Shown here: in pieces, positions 52,808-61,337 of the stretch
Layout of the letters: every line of letters starts with the position of its first letter
Position numbering within the stretch: position 1 is the first letter of the stretch
Assembly (NCBI RefSeq): GCF_001618425.1
Contig: NZ_BDCU01000011.1
Location: 1-64,000, forward strand
Direction of reading: 5' to 3'
Origin: Nocardia fusca NBRC 14340
GTDB lineage: Bacteria > Actinomycetota > Actinomycetes > Mycobacteriales > Mycobacteriaceae
DNA length: 64,000 nucleotides
Translations under genes and position numbers: made by a program
The notes under the pieces: model-generated
Databases searched by the model: none
Seen by the model: the letters and a program-made list of their open reading frames with translations, nothing else
Told to the model about the DNA's origin: nothing

Positions 52808-53590
52808 ATGCCACCACCAGAATATACCGGTGGATTTTTCAATCATTATGATGATCCAGACGAATTCTGGGACGAAGAACCGCTGACCCCAAGGCAATCG
52901 GGTTCCGTTAATTCTCACACCACGCAGATTCCGCATCCGACTCCGCGACCTTCACAGAGTCCTACATACAGGCCGGAACCGGTTCGTGCGGCCTCTACCT
53001 CCCCCCGGGCGCACTCGGGCTCGACCGCTGCGGCTAACTCGCCGGCCGCGCCCGGTTCCTCATTCGCGACTATTGAAGTCGATCGCGGACTTCTACCAAT
53101 ACAGTTGCACATAAGTCAGCAATGGCACCGTTACGTGAACGCCGGCGAAGCCGGCGACGAGTTGATGCGCGCCTATAAAAAGTCGGTCGAAAGCTGTTTG
53201 GGAAAACTTCTTACCGGTGAATTCAGGCACGCTTGCTCGTTTCCTGATCGGCGCACGGTCCTGATGCTTCTTCTCGATACTTCGAGCTGGTCGGAATACC
53301 GTGAAGTCCAGAAGCGCATACGCACGCGGGGTACCTTCGATGTTCATGGACGAGCGGTAATCGATGGCAAAGCTGGAATGTCGATATCGGCGGACTGTTT
53401 TCAAATAAAATCTATATATGTATGGCCGGAATGGGCGCGGAACGCCAACCCGCTGGACCTGGTCGATGAACTTCTATCCCTCGCGGATAGAGTCCGCGAA
53501 CTCCGTCCGGCTTCCCGGTTCGTGGAGATTACTCAAGATATTCGGATGAGGATCTCGAGTTTCATAATTCTCGCCATCGCAAATATCTAA
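52808..53590 (+). CDS. proline-rich protein with YbaB/EbfC-like C-terminal region
   Basis: A protein of 260 residues. Residues 1-105 are disordered, acidic then Pro/Ser/Thr-rich (PPPEYTGGFFNHYDDPDEFWDEE, then SGSVNSHTTQIPHPTPRPSQSP). Residues about 110-250 form a globular domain starting FATIEVDRGLLPIQLHISQQWHRYVNAGEAGDELMRAYKKSVES, which weakly recalls YbaB/EbfC-like domains found with ESX secretion genes (EspD/EspL type). It opens a four-gene operon with secretion-substrate-like products. ATG 52808 has AGGAA about 9 nt upstream. Base composition is lower in GC than the flanks. Function unknown. Confidence 0.65.
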   Translation: MPPPEYTGGFFNHYDDPDEFWDEEPLTPRQSGSVNSHTTQIPHPTPRPSQSPTYRPEPVRAASTSPRAHSGSTAAANSPAAPGSSFATIEVDRGLLPIQLHISQQWHRYVNAGEAGDELMRAYKKSVESCLGKLLTGEFRHACSFPDRRTVLMLLLDTSSWSEYREVQKRIRTRGTFDVHGRAVIDGKAGMSISADCFQIKSIYVWPEWARNANPLDLVDELLSLADRVRELRPASRFVEITQDIRMRISSFIILAIANI

Positions 53591-53611
53591 TAGAGAGTAC
53601 AGGGGGTTAAT

Positions 53612-53926
53612 ATGGCCACACCGTCACAGCAGGCTATCACGGTGGCGATAGGTGCCGTCCGGGGGGCAGCGACCAGTTGGGACGAGGCGGCTGCCGCCTT
53701 GGAAGAAGCGCGACTTGCTACCGAAAAGACTAAATTCGAACAACTCGAGGCGGGCGTATTCATTCTGGCGTACGAAAAATATAAGGGTGTTCCCGACTTC
53801 TTCGCCGATAGAATGAAGGAGGGTATCGCGGTATTCAATGAGATCGCTGCGACACTTCGCCAGGTGGCCGACACATATGAAGCCGAGGATGCGCAGAACG
53901 CGCATGCACTCAACAATCTTTACTAG
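53612..53926 (+). CDS. EspC-like type VII secretion substrate
   Basis: A protein of 104 residues, almost entirely helical with a turn in the middle (WDEAAAALEEARLATEKTKFEQLEAGVFILAYEKYKGVPDFFADRMKEGIAVFNEIAATLRQVADTYEAEDAQ), the size and shape of WXG100/EspC proteins. The ESX export signal YxxxD/E is present as Y89-EAE-D93 after the second helix. W23 may mark the helix turn region loosely. Such proteins are exported as a dimer with a partner, here probably the next gene's product. GTTAATATG at 53612 starts it, 22 bp after the preceding stop. Confidence 0.75.
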   Translation: MATPSQQAITVAIGAVRGAATSWDEAAAALEEARLATEKTKFEQLEAGVFILAYEKYKGVPDFFADRMKEGIAVFNEIAATLRQVADTYEAEDAQNAHALNNLY

Positions 53927-53938
53927 AGGGGGCGCAGC

Positions 53939-54805
53939 ATGGCTGAGGATAAGGATCCGCAAACCAGAACAGACCTGAGCACCCATATCGAATCTATTAA
54001 AACCCAGGCGGAGGACCTCAAGGGTCAGCCGGACAGGGCCAACGACGCGTTCGGGACCATTGTCTTTGGTGTTCGCGCCGCTGGCTGGGGCTTTTTTGGA
54101 CTCGTTGGCGGAGGTACTGCCGAAGCCGTCGTCGACCGACTCTGGGACGAGCGGGACCAGGTGCTGAAATATGTAGCGGAGGCCGACGCCAAGCTGACCG
54201 AGCTTATAAGGGGTATTATGGTCCCCCTAACCTTCATCGATTACGCGAATGCATGGAGGGATGTCGCAAGCGCGGTGACCAATGCTGGGACGCAGATCGA
54301 CGAAACCAAACTCAACGCTCATTGGTCCGGTATCGCTGCCGAGGCATACGAAAATTCTCGTATACGGCAAGCGAAACCGTGTGGGCAACTGGCAATTCCG
54401 GCGTCATGTGAAGAAATAGCACTCTCTCTGGAGGCGGTTGCTGTAAAAACATTAGCGCTTTATCAATCTATAGCTGATGCGATTCTTTCGTTGATCTCCA
54501 GTATAGGCGAGATAGTTGCAATCGCTGCGACAGGACCAATCGCAGCGGCTCAAACCGGAGACCTTGTTGCAGCCATTGCGGACGCATACGCCGCGATTCT
54601 CCAGGCGGTCGGAGAAATAGCCTCGACTGCACAGGAAACTATTATTGGCGGCAACAAGATCGCGCAGGCCAGCTCGGATATCGACGGTCTACCCGATAAC
54701 AAGTGGCCGCCGATGGCTGTCGATGGCAACTCCAAGTTCGATGACGCAACCGTCTTGGACGGCACGAACAAGTGGTCAGTCAATACAGACAGGGTGACAC
54801 AATGA
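53939..54805 (+). CDS. EspA/WXG-like large secretion-associated protein
   Basis: A protein of 288 residues. It contains the WXG-type turn HWSGIAAEAYENS (W129-S-G131, Tyr137) between long helices, two hydrophobic glycine-rich stretches (GTIVFGVRAAGWGFFGLVGGGTAEAVV near 40-65 and SIADAILSLISSIGEIVAIAATGPIAAAQTG near 176-206), and a polar C-terminal tail of about 50 residues. This resembles EspA/EspE-like or PPE-length ESX substrates with a membrane-active middle. It begins 13 bp after the EspC-like gene and overlaps the lipoprotein gene by 4 bp. Function unknown; a secreted effector or pore-like role is only a guess. Confidence 0.65.
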   Translation: MAEDKDPQTRTDLSTHIESIKTQAEDLKGQPDRANDAFGTIVFGVRAAGWGFFGLVGGGTAEAVVDRLWDERDQVLKYVAEADAKLTELIRGIMVPLTFIDYANAWRDVASAVTNAGTQIDETKLNAHWSGIAAEAYENSRIRQAKPCGQLAIPASCEEIALSLEAVAVKTLALYQSIADAILSLISSIGEIVAIAATGPIAAAQTGDLVAAIADAYAAILQAVGEIASTAQETIIGGNKIAQASSDIDGLPDNKWPPMAVDGNSKFDDATVLDGTNKWSVNTDRVTQ

Positions 54806-55365
54806 GCGGGGTTGCCGGGCGCATATCTACCGTGGCAGCGGCGATCGTATTAATCACGCTCATTTCTTCGTGCGGATTGGTCGGCGGCAAAGAGACTAGG
54901 GTAACCGAATCCAGCCACGAAATTCGCGACCAATGTAATAGGACGCTCAACTTCTTCGAAAACATTCTCGGAATCACAGATACGGCTATCGGATACGGAT
55001 CCATCAACCCCGAAGACAAAATAGACCGGGGAGCGATGTGCACGGTGACAAAGTCGTCTGTGGGAGTGGGTGGAACGAGGCTTTCGGCAATGCTATCGCC
55101 CGATTCGGAACCCGCCCCGGTCAGAGGCGACCCGAGCTATATTGCTCAAACCGGGTACGACGATAAGGTGTGGCTGAACCAGTCCCCTGGTTCGGTTCGG
55201 ATTTATACAACAGTGGACGGCTGGGAGGGGTCGCTGGACTTAAATGTGGATCAGATCAATCAAGTCAGCATAACCTCCGGAGAGCAGCCGAACTTCGAGG
55301 TTTCCGACCATGAAGTTCGTGCGGCAGCGAAGTTCCTGATCGAATTGACGAGGGAATTGACGTAA
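54802..55365 (+). CDS. lipoprotein of the secretion-like operon
   Basis: A protein of 187 residues. The signal is MSGVAGRISTVAAAIVLITLISSC with the lipidated cysteine at residue 24. The mature domain (ESSHEIRDQCNRTLNFFENIL ... AMCTVTKSSVGVGGTRLSAML) resembles DUF3558-type actinobacterial lipoproteins, with two cysteines that may pair. ATG 54802 overlaps the previous stop (ATGA), so translation is coupled. It is the last gene of the island operon. Confidence 0.75.
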   Translation: MSGVAGRISTVAAAIVLITLISSCGLVGGKETRVTESSHEIRDQCNRTLNFFENILGITDTAIGYGSINPEDKIDRGAMCTVTKSSVGVGGTRLSAMLSPDSEPAPVRGDPSYIAQTGYDDKVWLNQSPGSVRIYTTVDGWEGSLDLNVDQINQVSITSGEQPNFEVSDHEVRAAAKFLIELTRELT

Positions 55366-55587
55366 TAGAACGAATCCTCGTTCCGAACCGGCGCGGTTTC
55401 GGGCCGGGCCGCGGCAGGCGATGGTTTGCCAGGTTTTCCACGGAGGTCCCGATCGGTCGGACCCTGTGTGGTCAACACAGTGAGGTCGCTCGATCGAATG
55501 AGTACCGGCAGCGCCGAGATCATGACAGCCCAACGGCGAGCCGGCCGGGATGCGGCACGGTTCCCTTCGAGTTGTTCGCTCCGGCCG

Positions 55588-55727
55588 GTGTTGGGGGCGG
55601 ATTGTTTGCGTGTTGGCGCGCATGGCCGGAGCGGAGGCGGAGGTGCGCCGAGGTTGACATCGGTGGGTGTTGGGGGTGGATTGTTTGCGTGTTGGCGCGC
55701 ATGGCCGGAGCGGAGGCGGAGGTGCGC
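55588..55727 (+). repeat. tandem copies of a 61-bp repeat
   Basis: Two 61-bp units at 55588-55648 and 55667-55727 differ at one base (start GTGTTGGGGG, end GGAGGTGCGC) and repeat with a 79-bp period. Their cores (55624-55643, 55703-55722) match the copies at 26111 and 52266. A partial inverted copy (CGCTCCGGCCG) lies at about 55577-55587. The 376-bp gap 55366-55741 contains nothing else I can identify. Confidence 0.85.
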
Positions 55728-55741
55728 TTAGTCTGGGTGGC

Positions 55742-56518
55742 ATGACCAACCCGAACGATCCCTGGGCGAGGCGGCCGGACGACGATCCGACCCAGCACCT
55801 GGGTCAGCCGGGGGAATCGGCCACCGAGAAGCTGTCCGCGGGCTACGGCCCGGCGGGTTACGGGGAGTCGACCACGGCCTATCCGGGAAATGATCTTTAC
55901 GGCGGCTGGGGGGCGGGTCCGAACCCGACCCGGGAGATGCCGCTCTATCCGAGCGAGCCCTACCAGAACCAGTGGGGTGGGTACGGTCCGCCGGGCCAGG
56001 TACCACCGGGTCAGATGCCGCCCGACCCGCCGCGGCCGCCGAAGAAGACCGGGATGTGGGTCGGTATCGCGCTCGCGGTGATCGTGTTGATCGGGCTCGC
56101 CGGTATCGCCGCCGGGATGCTCTTCGGCGGTGATTCCGGCACTACGGCGAGCGACACCACGACCAGCAGTCGTCCGACGAGTCGTGGACTACCGGCCGAT
56201 CCGGGCGATTCGGGTCCCGCGCTGCCCAGCCTGCCCGGCCTGCCGGATATGCCGGATAGCGGCGATCCCGAGGCCGGTGGCACGACCATGGGCACCATCA
56301 GCGCCAATACCGGCGGTACGCTCACGATCAGTACACTCACCGGAGCCGAGGTCACGGTGCATACCAGCCCGTCCACTCAGGTGATTTCGCTGGCCGGCGC
56401 CACCGTGGACGCGCTGCCGACCGGCGACCTGGTGATCGTGCAGGGTCAGAAGAGTCCGGACGGATCCATTCAGGCCGATGTCATCATCAGCACCGCCCTC
56501 GAAGGGGGCGGGCGATGA
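55742..56518 (+). CDS. membrane-anchored DUF5666-like protein
   Basis: A protein of 258 residues. The N-terminal half is Pro/Gly/Tyr-rich and acidic (DPWARRPDDDPTQHLGQPGES ... QNQWGGYGPPGQVPPGQMPPDPPRPP), followed by one membrane helix (GMWVGIALAVIVLIGLAGIAAGMLFGG, about 103-128), a Ser/Thr/Pro linker and a C-terminal OB-like DUF5666 domain (MGTISANTGGTLTISTLTGAEVTVHTSPSTQVISLAGATVDALPTGDLVIVQGQKSPDGSIQADVIIS). ATG 55742 is 7 nt after TAGTCT (55729-55734), leaderless. Function unknown; it acts at the cell surface. Confidence 0.75.
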   Translation: MTNPNDPWARRPDDDPTQHLGQPGESATEKLSAGYGPAGYGESTTAYPGNDLYGGWGAGPNPTREMPLYPSEPYQNQWGGYGPPGQVPPGQMPPDPPRPPKKTGMWVGIALAVIVLIGLAGIAAGMLFGGDSGTTASDTTTSSRPTSRGLPADPGDSGPALPSLPGLPDMPDSGDPEAGGTTMGTISANTGGTLTISTLTGAEVTVHTSPSTQVISLAGATVDALPTGDLVIVQGQKSPDGSIQADVIISTALEGGGR

Positions 56519-56583
56519 GAAAATCGCGGCGCGCAGTGTGGGTGCCCGGCATTACGCCGGGCGGGTCGATAGGCTAGGCGACG

Positions 56584-57603
56584 ATGACGGCAATGTGGTT
56601 CGGGCTGGCGGCAATCACCCTCGCGGGTGCGATAGTGCTGCTCTACTTCGACCGGCGCCAGCGGCAGCGGACCGGTCACGCGCGCCAGGTGTGGGCGAAA
56701 GCCCAGGGATACACCTATGTGTCGGTGGAACCGGCGCTCGCTTCGACGTGGCGGCGCGGTGCGCTGGCCAAGCTCGGGTACCTGACCGCGGTGGACGTGG
56801 TGACCGGTATCCGCAAGGGCGAGAAATTCGTGCTGCTGGATCTGGAGGATTCCGCGACCCTGGTCGCGGTCCGTCGGCAGATCGGTTCGGATATCGATGT
56901 CGATATGCGGCTGAAGACGATGAACCCGCCCAAGGACGCCGATCTCGAACTGCTCGGCGCCATCGGCGACCGCGTCGTTTTCGCCACCAATCCCGAGATC
57001 GCGCGGCATGCGGTCGATCAGCGGATGGTCGCGTTCATCGAATCGCTGGCCGATACCGTGCAGATGCTGTGGAGCGAGGGCAACTGGACCCTCGGCATGC
57101 TTCCGGTCGGCACCGCGGCCAAGGACTGGGAGACCGGTATCGACGCCGTCCTGCGGCTGTCGGGCCTGCTGCACGTGCTGCCGCCGGTCACCGAACCCCG
57201 CCCCGACGGTCCCGAACCCGGGGCATCGCGCCCGCGTGCCCGGATCCGCTCGGCGGAATACGACGACCGGGACGAGGACTACGACGATTTCGCCGACGAC
57301 CGCGAAGACGGTCGCTACGGGCGGCCGGCCCCCAATGTCCGGTACCGCCAGGGCGATCCGGAGGATCTCGACGAACCGGACCCGCGCGACCCCGATTCCG
57401 GCGACGCCCCGCCGCGGCGGCCGAGCCTGGCCGTGGTCCCCGACGCCCGTCCGGCGAACCGGCCCGCCCGTGCGGAAGCCGACCGCGATTCCGGCCCGCG
57501 GGAGCGCCGGGAACCGGCTCCCGGCGACGATCAGGAGCCGCCCCGGCCCGGGGGTCCGTTCCACCCGGGGTTCCGCCCCTACCAGGGTCCGGTCCCGCAG
57601 TAG
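56584..57603 (+). CDS. conserved membrane-anchored protein, Rv0383c-like
   Basis: A protein of 339 residues. An N-terminal membrane helix (MWFGLAAITLAGAIVLLYF, 4-22) is followed by a soluble domain of about 180 residues (RQVWAKAQGYTYVSVEPALASTWRRGALAKLGYLTAVDVVTGI ... NPEIARHAVDQRMVAFIESLADTVQMLWSEGNWTLGMLPVGTAAKDWE) and a disordered Arg/Pro/Asp-rich tail. By position between clpB and pyrE it corresponds to M. tuberculosis Rv0383c. ATG 56584 lies 8 nt after TAGGCT (56570-56575). Role unknown. Confidence 0.75.
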   Translation: MTAMWFGLAAITLAGAIVLLYFDRRQRQRTGHARQVWAKAQGYTYVSVEPALASTWRRGALAKLGYLTAVDVVTGIRKGEKFVLLDLEDSATLVAVRRQIGSDIDVDMRLKTMNPPKDADLELLGAIGDRVVFATNPEIARHAVDQRMVAFIESLADTVQMLWSEGNWTLGMLPVGTAAKDWETGIDAVLRLSGLLHVLPPVTEPRPDGPEPGASRPRARIRSAEYDDRDEDYDDFADDREDGRYGRPAPNVRYRQGDPEDLDEPDPRDPDSGDAPPRRPSLAVVPDARPANRPARAEADRDSGPRERREPAPGDDQEPPRPGGPFHPGFRPYQGPVPQ

Positions 57604-57737
57604 ATTTCCCCGATACGCACTCCGCGCGACCTGCGACAACTCCGCGCGACGCCTCCCCGTATCCTGCTTCGCAGGGCGCCGCAGCGGGCGCCGGGACATT
57701 ACTGCCGTGACTCGCCTACGTGGGCGGAAGGACACCG

Positions 57738-58286
57738 ATGATCGACCAGACAACGACCGACCGGGACGTTTTGGCCGGACTGGTGCGCGATTTAGCCGTC
57801 GTGCACGGCAAGGTGACGCTGTCCTCGGGTAAGGAGGCCGACTACTACGTCGACCTGCGCCGGGCGACCCTGCACCACCGGGCGGGTCCGCTGATCGGCA
57901 AACTGCTGCGCGACCTCGTCGCCGACTGGGACTTCGACGCCGTCGGCGGCCTCACCATGGGCGCCGATCCGGTCGCGCTCGCGGTGATGCACGCCCCGGG
58001 CCGGCCGATCGACGCGTTCGTGGTGCGCAAGGCGGCGAAAACCCACGGTATGCAACGGCAGATCGAGGGCCCCGATGTGGTGGGCAGACGCGTCCTGGTG
58101 GTCGAGGACACGACGACCACCGGTAATTCTCCGCTGACCGCGGTGCGCGCGTTGCGTGACGCGGGCGCGACGGTGGTCGGGGTGGCCACCGTGGTGGACC
58201 GGGAGACCGGCGCCGACCGGGTCATCGCCGACGAGGGCCTCGAGTACCGGTCCATCCTGAGCCTCGGGGACCTCGAACTCGGCTGA
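57738..58286 (+). CDS. pyrE: orotate phosphoribosyltransferase
   Basis: A protein of 182 residues. KVTLSSGKEADYYVDLRRATLHHRAGPLIGKLL binds orotate, GLTMGADPVALAV follows, and VLVVEDTTTTGNSPLTAVRALRDAGATVVGVATVVDRETGA holds the PRPP motif. It makes orotidine 5'-phosphate for UMP synthesis. ATG 57738 has GGAAGGA 6 nt upstream; the longer open frame is not family sequence. It sits in the clpB-pyrE synteny block known from mycobacteria. Confidence 0.97.
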   Translation: MIDQTTTDRDVLAGLVRDLAVVHGKVTLSSGKEADYYVDLRRATLHHRAGPLIGKLLRDLVADWDFDAVGGLTMGADPVALAVMHAPGRPIDAFVVRKAAKTHGMQRQIEGPDVVGRRVLVVEDTTTTGNSPLTAVRALRDAGATVVGVATVVDRETGADRVIADEGLEYRSILSLGDLELG

Positions 58287-58383
58287 ACACCGCTGCCGAA
58301 TCACGGCGGCTGCGCACAGGTCCGTCCCGCTCGGTTAGCCTGAGAATCCGACAGTACTGCAAGTGAAGGGTCGTGGAGTCGTG

Positions 58384-59439
58384 GTGAGCATTGCCGGCAA
58401 GAAGGGGCACGACAACGTAGCAATGCTCGGCATCGGTGCCTACCGGCCGACGCGCGTGGTCAGCAATGACGAGGTGTGCGAGGTCCTGGATTCCACGGAC
58501 GAATGGATCTTCGAACGCAGCGGTATCCGTAACCGGCGCTGGATCAGCGGCGACGAATCGCTGCGGTCCATCTCGGTGGCCGCGGGCCGCCGTGCGCTGC
58601 GCAACAGCGGTGTGGACCCCTCCCAGATCGGTGCCCTCATCCTCGCCACCTCCAGCTGGCCGATGCTCACCCCGCACGGTGCCCCGATCGTCGCCAGTGA
58701 CCTGGGCATGAACGGTATCGCCGCCTTCGACCTGACCTCCGGGTGCGGTGGCTTCGGGTACGGGCTCGGGGTCGCCGGCGATATGATTCGCGCCGGTTCG
58801 GCCGAATACGTGCTGCTCATCGGGGCCGAGACCATGACCATCGGCATCGACCCGACCGACCGCGGTACGGCATTCATCTTCGGTGACGGCGCGGGCGCGG
58901 TGGTGATCGGCCCGAGCGAGGAGAACGGGATCTCCCCGACGGTCTGGGGCAGCGACGGCGAGAACGCCGAAGCGATCAAACAGGACGTCAATTTCGTCGA
59001 CTATATGCAGCGGGCCCAGGACCTGCAGGGCACCGATCCCAAGGTGGAGCCGGTGGGCCGGATGGCGCTGCGGATGGAGGGGCCGCGGGTGTTCCGCTGG
59101 GCCGCCGTCACGTTGCCGCGGGCGCTGTCCACCGCGCTGGATGTGGCCGGGGTGTCCAAGGACGATATCGAGGTCTTCATCCCGCACCAGGCCAATGCCC
59201 GGATCAACGAGTTGATGAAGAAGAACCTCGGCCTGGCCGACGATATCCCCATGGCGGGCGATATCGAGAACACCGGCAATACGTCCGCGGCCTCGATCCC
59301 GCTGGCCATGGAGGAGATGCTGGCCACCGGTAAGGCCAAGGGCGGTCAGCTGGCGCTGCTGCTCGGTTTCGGGGCGGGGCTCAGCTACGCGGGTCAGGTC
59401 GTCATCCTGCCGCCGGCTCCCGCCGAGTCGAGTCTCTGA
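58384..59439 (+). CDS. 3-oxoacyl-ACP synthase III family (KAS III-like)
   Basis: A protein of 351 residues, ketosynthase III fold. The triad is Cys121 (FDLTSGCGGFGYGL), His268 (FIPHQANARI) and Asn299 (ENTGNTSAASIPLAM); GSGIRNRRW-like SGIRNRRWISGDESLRSISVAAGRRALRNSGVDP precedes it. It condenses an acyl-CoA with malonyl-ACP, or acts in a side pathway such as siderophore or polyketide starter transfer. Starts at GTG 58363, 58381 and 58384 are possible; GGAG at 58375-58378 favours 58384. A -10 TAGCCT (58336-58341) gives a leadered transcript. I do not know it from the matching mycobacterial region. Confidence 0.88.
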   Translation: MSIAGKKGHDNVAMLGIGAYRPTRVVSNDEVCEVLDSTDEWIFERSGIRNRRWISGDESLRSISVAAGRRALRNSGVDPSQIGALILATSSWPMLTPHGAPIVASDLGMNGIAAFDLTSGCGGFGYGLGVAGDMIRAGSAEYVLLIGAETMTIGIDPTDRGTAFIFGDGAGAVVIGPSEENGISPTVWGSDGENAEAIKQDVNFVDYMQRAQDLQGTDPKVEPVGRMALRMEGPRVFRWAAVTLPRALSTALDVAGVSKDDIEVFIPHQANARINELMKKNLGLADDIPMAGDIENTGNTSAASIPLAMEEMLATGKAKGGQLALLLGFGAGLSYAGQVVILPPAPAESSL

Positions 59440-59440
59440 T

Positions 59441-60175
59441 ATGCGCCCGCTACGGGCCGGGTTCCTCGCCGCCACCGCGGTGACCGTGGCGGGTGCGCTC
59501 ACCGGTCGACAGCGCTGGCAGTGGGCGGCCAAACCGCTGATGATGCCGCTGCTCGCGGCCGATATCGCCACCAGTCGCGCCGATATCGCGCCGGCCGACC
59601 GGACCCTGCTGCTGAGTTCGCTGGGCGCCGCGACCGTCGGAGACGTACTGCTCATCGACCCCGACGACGACCGCAGGCTCATTGCCGGGGCGTCGTCCTT
59701 CGCCGTGATGCAGACCGGATATGCCGCGCTGTGGTGGCGCTACGGTGCCCGGCCGTCCCCCGCTGTCGCGGTACCGAGGGTGCTGGCCTGGGCCGGTGCC
59801 GCCGCATTGCTCCGGGCGAAGGCGCCGGCACTCGCCGCGCCGCTGAGCGCGTACGGTGCGACGTTGGGCACCGCGGCCGTACTCGCCTCCGACCCGGCCC
59901 TGGCCGCGGATGCGGACAACATTGCGGGGCTGAACATTCCGAACGCCGACCCACGCAGCCGGCTCGGAGTGGGGGCGCTGCTGTTCACGGTATCGGACGG
60001 TCTCATCGTGCTGCGGCGGCTCTTCGCGCGCGGCGAACGGTCGCGGCGGGTAGTCGAAGCGGTCATCCTGGCGACCTACGGCGCCGCACAGTTCCTGCTC
60101 GCCGACCCGGCCGCCCATGAGCGCGCAACGCGCGGCGCCGTTGAACCCGAACGGATTTCCGCTGGTAGCGCCTAG
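59441..60175 (+). CDS. YhhN/TMEM86-like membrane protein (lysoplasmalogenase family)
   Basis: A protein of 244 residues with about eight membrane helices (RAGFLAATAVTVAGALTG, LMMPLLAADIAT, TLLLSSLGAATVGDVLLI and so on). The pattern PLMMPLLAADIA, LGAATVGDVLLI and GVGALLFTVSDGLIVL matches YhhN/lysoplasmalogenase proteins, whose aspartates are thought catalytic. ATG 59441 follows the KAS III-like stop by one base, so the two are probably coupled. Plasmalogen cleavage is not established for bacterial members in general. Confidence 0.75.
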   Translation: MRPLRAGFLAATAVTVAGALTGRQRWQWAAKPLMMPLLAADIATSRADIAPADRTLLLSSLGAATVGDVLLIDPDDDRRLIAGASSFAVMQTGYAALWWRYGARPSPAVAVPRVLAWAGAAALLRAKAPALAAPLSAYGATLGTAAVLASDPALAADADNIAGLNIPNADPRSRLGVGALLFTVSDGLIVLRRLFARGERSRRVVEAVILATYGAAQFLLADPAAHERATRGAVEPERISAGSA

Positions 60176-60198
60176 GCGCTACCCGATACCATCCACGC

Positions 60199-60516
60199 AT
60201 GAGCTACCCGCCGCCCGCGTACGGCTACTCGGCCTACGGTCCGCCACCGCCCGATCACCCGCAGGCGACCACCGTACTGATCCTCGGCATCGTCGGAATG
60301 ATGTTCTGCCAGGTCTGCGCCCCGTTCGCGTGGGTGATCGGACGCCGGACGCTCAACGAGATCGACGCCTCCGGCGGCACCGTGGGCGGCCGCAGCAATG
60401 TGATGGTGGGTTACATCCTGGGCATCATCGGCTCGGTGCTGCTGATCCTGGGAGTGCTCGCGGTCATCGCCTACATCGTCTTCATAGTCGTTTTGATCGG
60501 GTCGAGCTCGGGCTAG
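60199..60516 (+). CDS. small DUF4190-like membrane protein
   Basis: A protein of 105 residues. A short Pro/Tyr-rich cytoplasmic segment (SYPPPAYGYSAYGPPPPD) precedes two membrane helices, ATTVLILGIVGMMFCQVCAPFAWVIG and VMVGYILGIIGSVLLILGVLAVIAYIVFIVVLIG, separated by a GRRTLNEIDASGG loop, the DUF4190 pattern. ATG 60199 lies 6 nt after TACCAT (60187-60192), a leaderless arrangement. Function unknown. Confidence 0.8.
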   Translation: MSYPPPAYGYSAYGPPPPDHPQATTVLILGIVGMMFCQVCAPFAWVIGRRTLNEIDASGGTVGGRSNVMVGYILGIIGSVLLILGVLAVIAYIVFIVVLIGSSSG

Positions 60517-60551
60517 CGCCCGAATAACCGGGCAGCCGACCGCATCCGCGG

Positions 60552-61337
60552 TCACCAGGCGGCGGTGAGGTCCGCGTGCTGGCGGATCCAGGTGTGCATG
60601 GCGATCCCTGCCGCGACTCCCGCGTTGATACTGCGGGTGGAGCCGAACTGGGCGATGGACACGGTGAGTACCGCTGCGTCCCGGGCGCTTTCGGTGACGC
60701 CCGGACCCTCCTGGCCGAACAGCAGCAGACAGCGCCGCGGCAGCCGGACGGTTTCCAGCGGTACCGAACCCGGGACATTGTCCACCGCGACCACACTCAG
60801 GTCCTCGGACCGGGCGAATTCGAGCAGGGCCTCGATATCCGGGTGGTGGGTGATGTGCTGGTAGCGGTCGGTGACCATGGCGCCGCGCCGGTTCCAGCGG
60901 CGGCGGCCGACTATGTGTACCGCGCCGGCGGCGAAGGCGTTGGCGGTACGCACGACCGTGCCGATATTCGCGTCGTGGCCGAAGTTCTCGATGGCGATGT
61001 GGAATGGGTGGCGGCGGCGGTCGATATCGGCCACGATCGCTTCCCGGGTCCAGTAGCGGTACGCGTCGACGACATTGCGGCGGTCGCCTTCGGCGAGCAG
61101 GACCGGGTCGAGCCGGTCGTCCTCCGGTGGTGGCCCGTTGTGTTCGGCCGTCCACGGTCCGACCCCGTTCGGGTTCTCACCCCATTCGGTCGGACCGGGC
61201 CCGGGTTCGGGGTCCGGGTCGGGATCGTCGGATTCCTGTCGCGCTGCCGGCTCCGGGGCCGGTGTACACGCTGTCGCGATCCCGGATGTCCGGAGCCGGG
61301 CGGGGCCCGGATCGGCCCCTAGCGCTGGGTTGGTCAC
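60552..61337 (-). CDS. TrmH-family (SpoU) RNA methyltransferase
   Basis: A protein of 261 residues, SPOUT knot methyltransferase: FHIAIENFGHDANIGTVVRTANAFAAGAVHIVGRRRW (motif 1), then CLLLFGQEGPGVTESARDAAVLTVSIAQFGSTRSINAGVAAGIAMHTW (motifs 2 and 3, the trefoil knot). It methylates a ribose 2'-OH in tRNA or rRNA. It is longer than Rv0380c (near 180 residues, as I recall): the first 80 residues are a Pro/Asp/Glu-rich extension. On the minus strand TACGAT (61344-61349) lies 6 nt before GTG 61337, giving a leaderless transcript. Confidence 0.92.
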   Translation of the reverse strand: MTNPALGADPGPARLRTSGIATACTPAPEPAARQESDDPDPDPEPGPGPTEWGENPNGVGPWTAEHNGPPPEDDRLDPVLLAEGDRRNVVDAYRYWTREAIVADIDRRRHPFHIAIENFGHDANIGTVVRTANAFAAGAVHIVGRRRWNRRGAMVTDRYQHITHHPDIEALLEFARSEDLSVVAVDNVPGSVPLETVRLPRRCLLLFGQEGPGVTESARDAAVLTVSIAQFGSTRSINAGVAAGIAMHTWIRQHADLTAAW

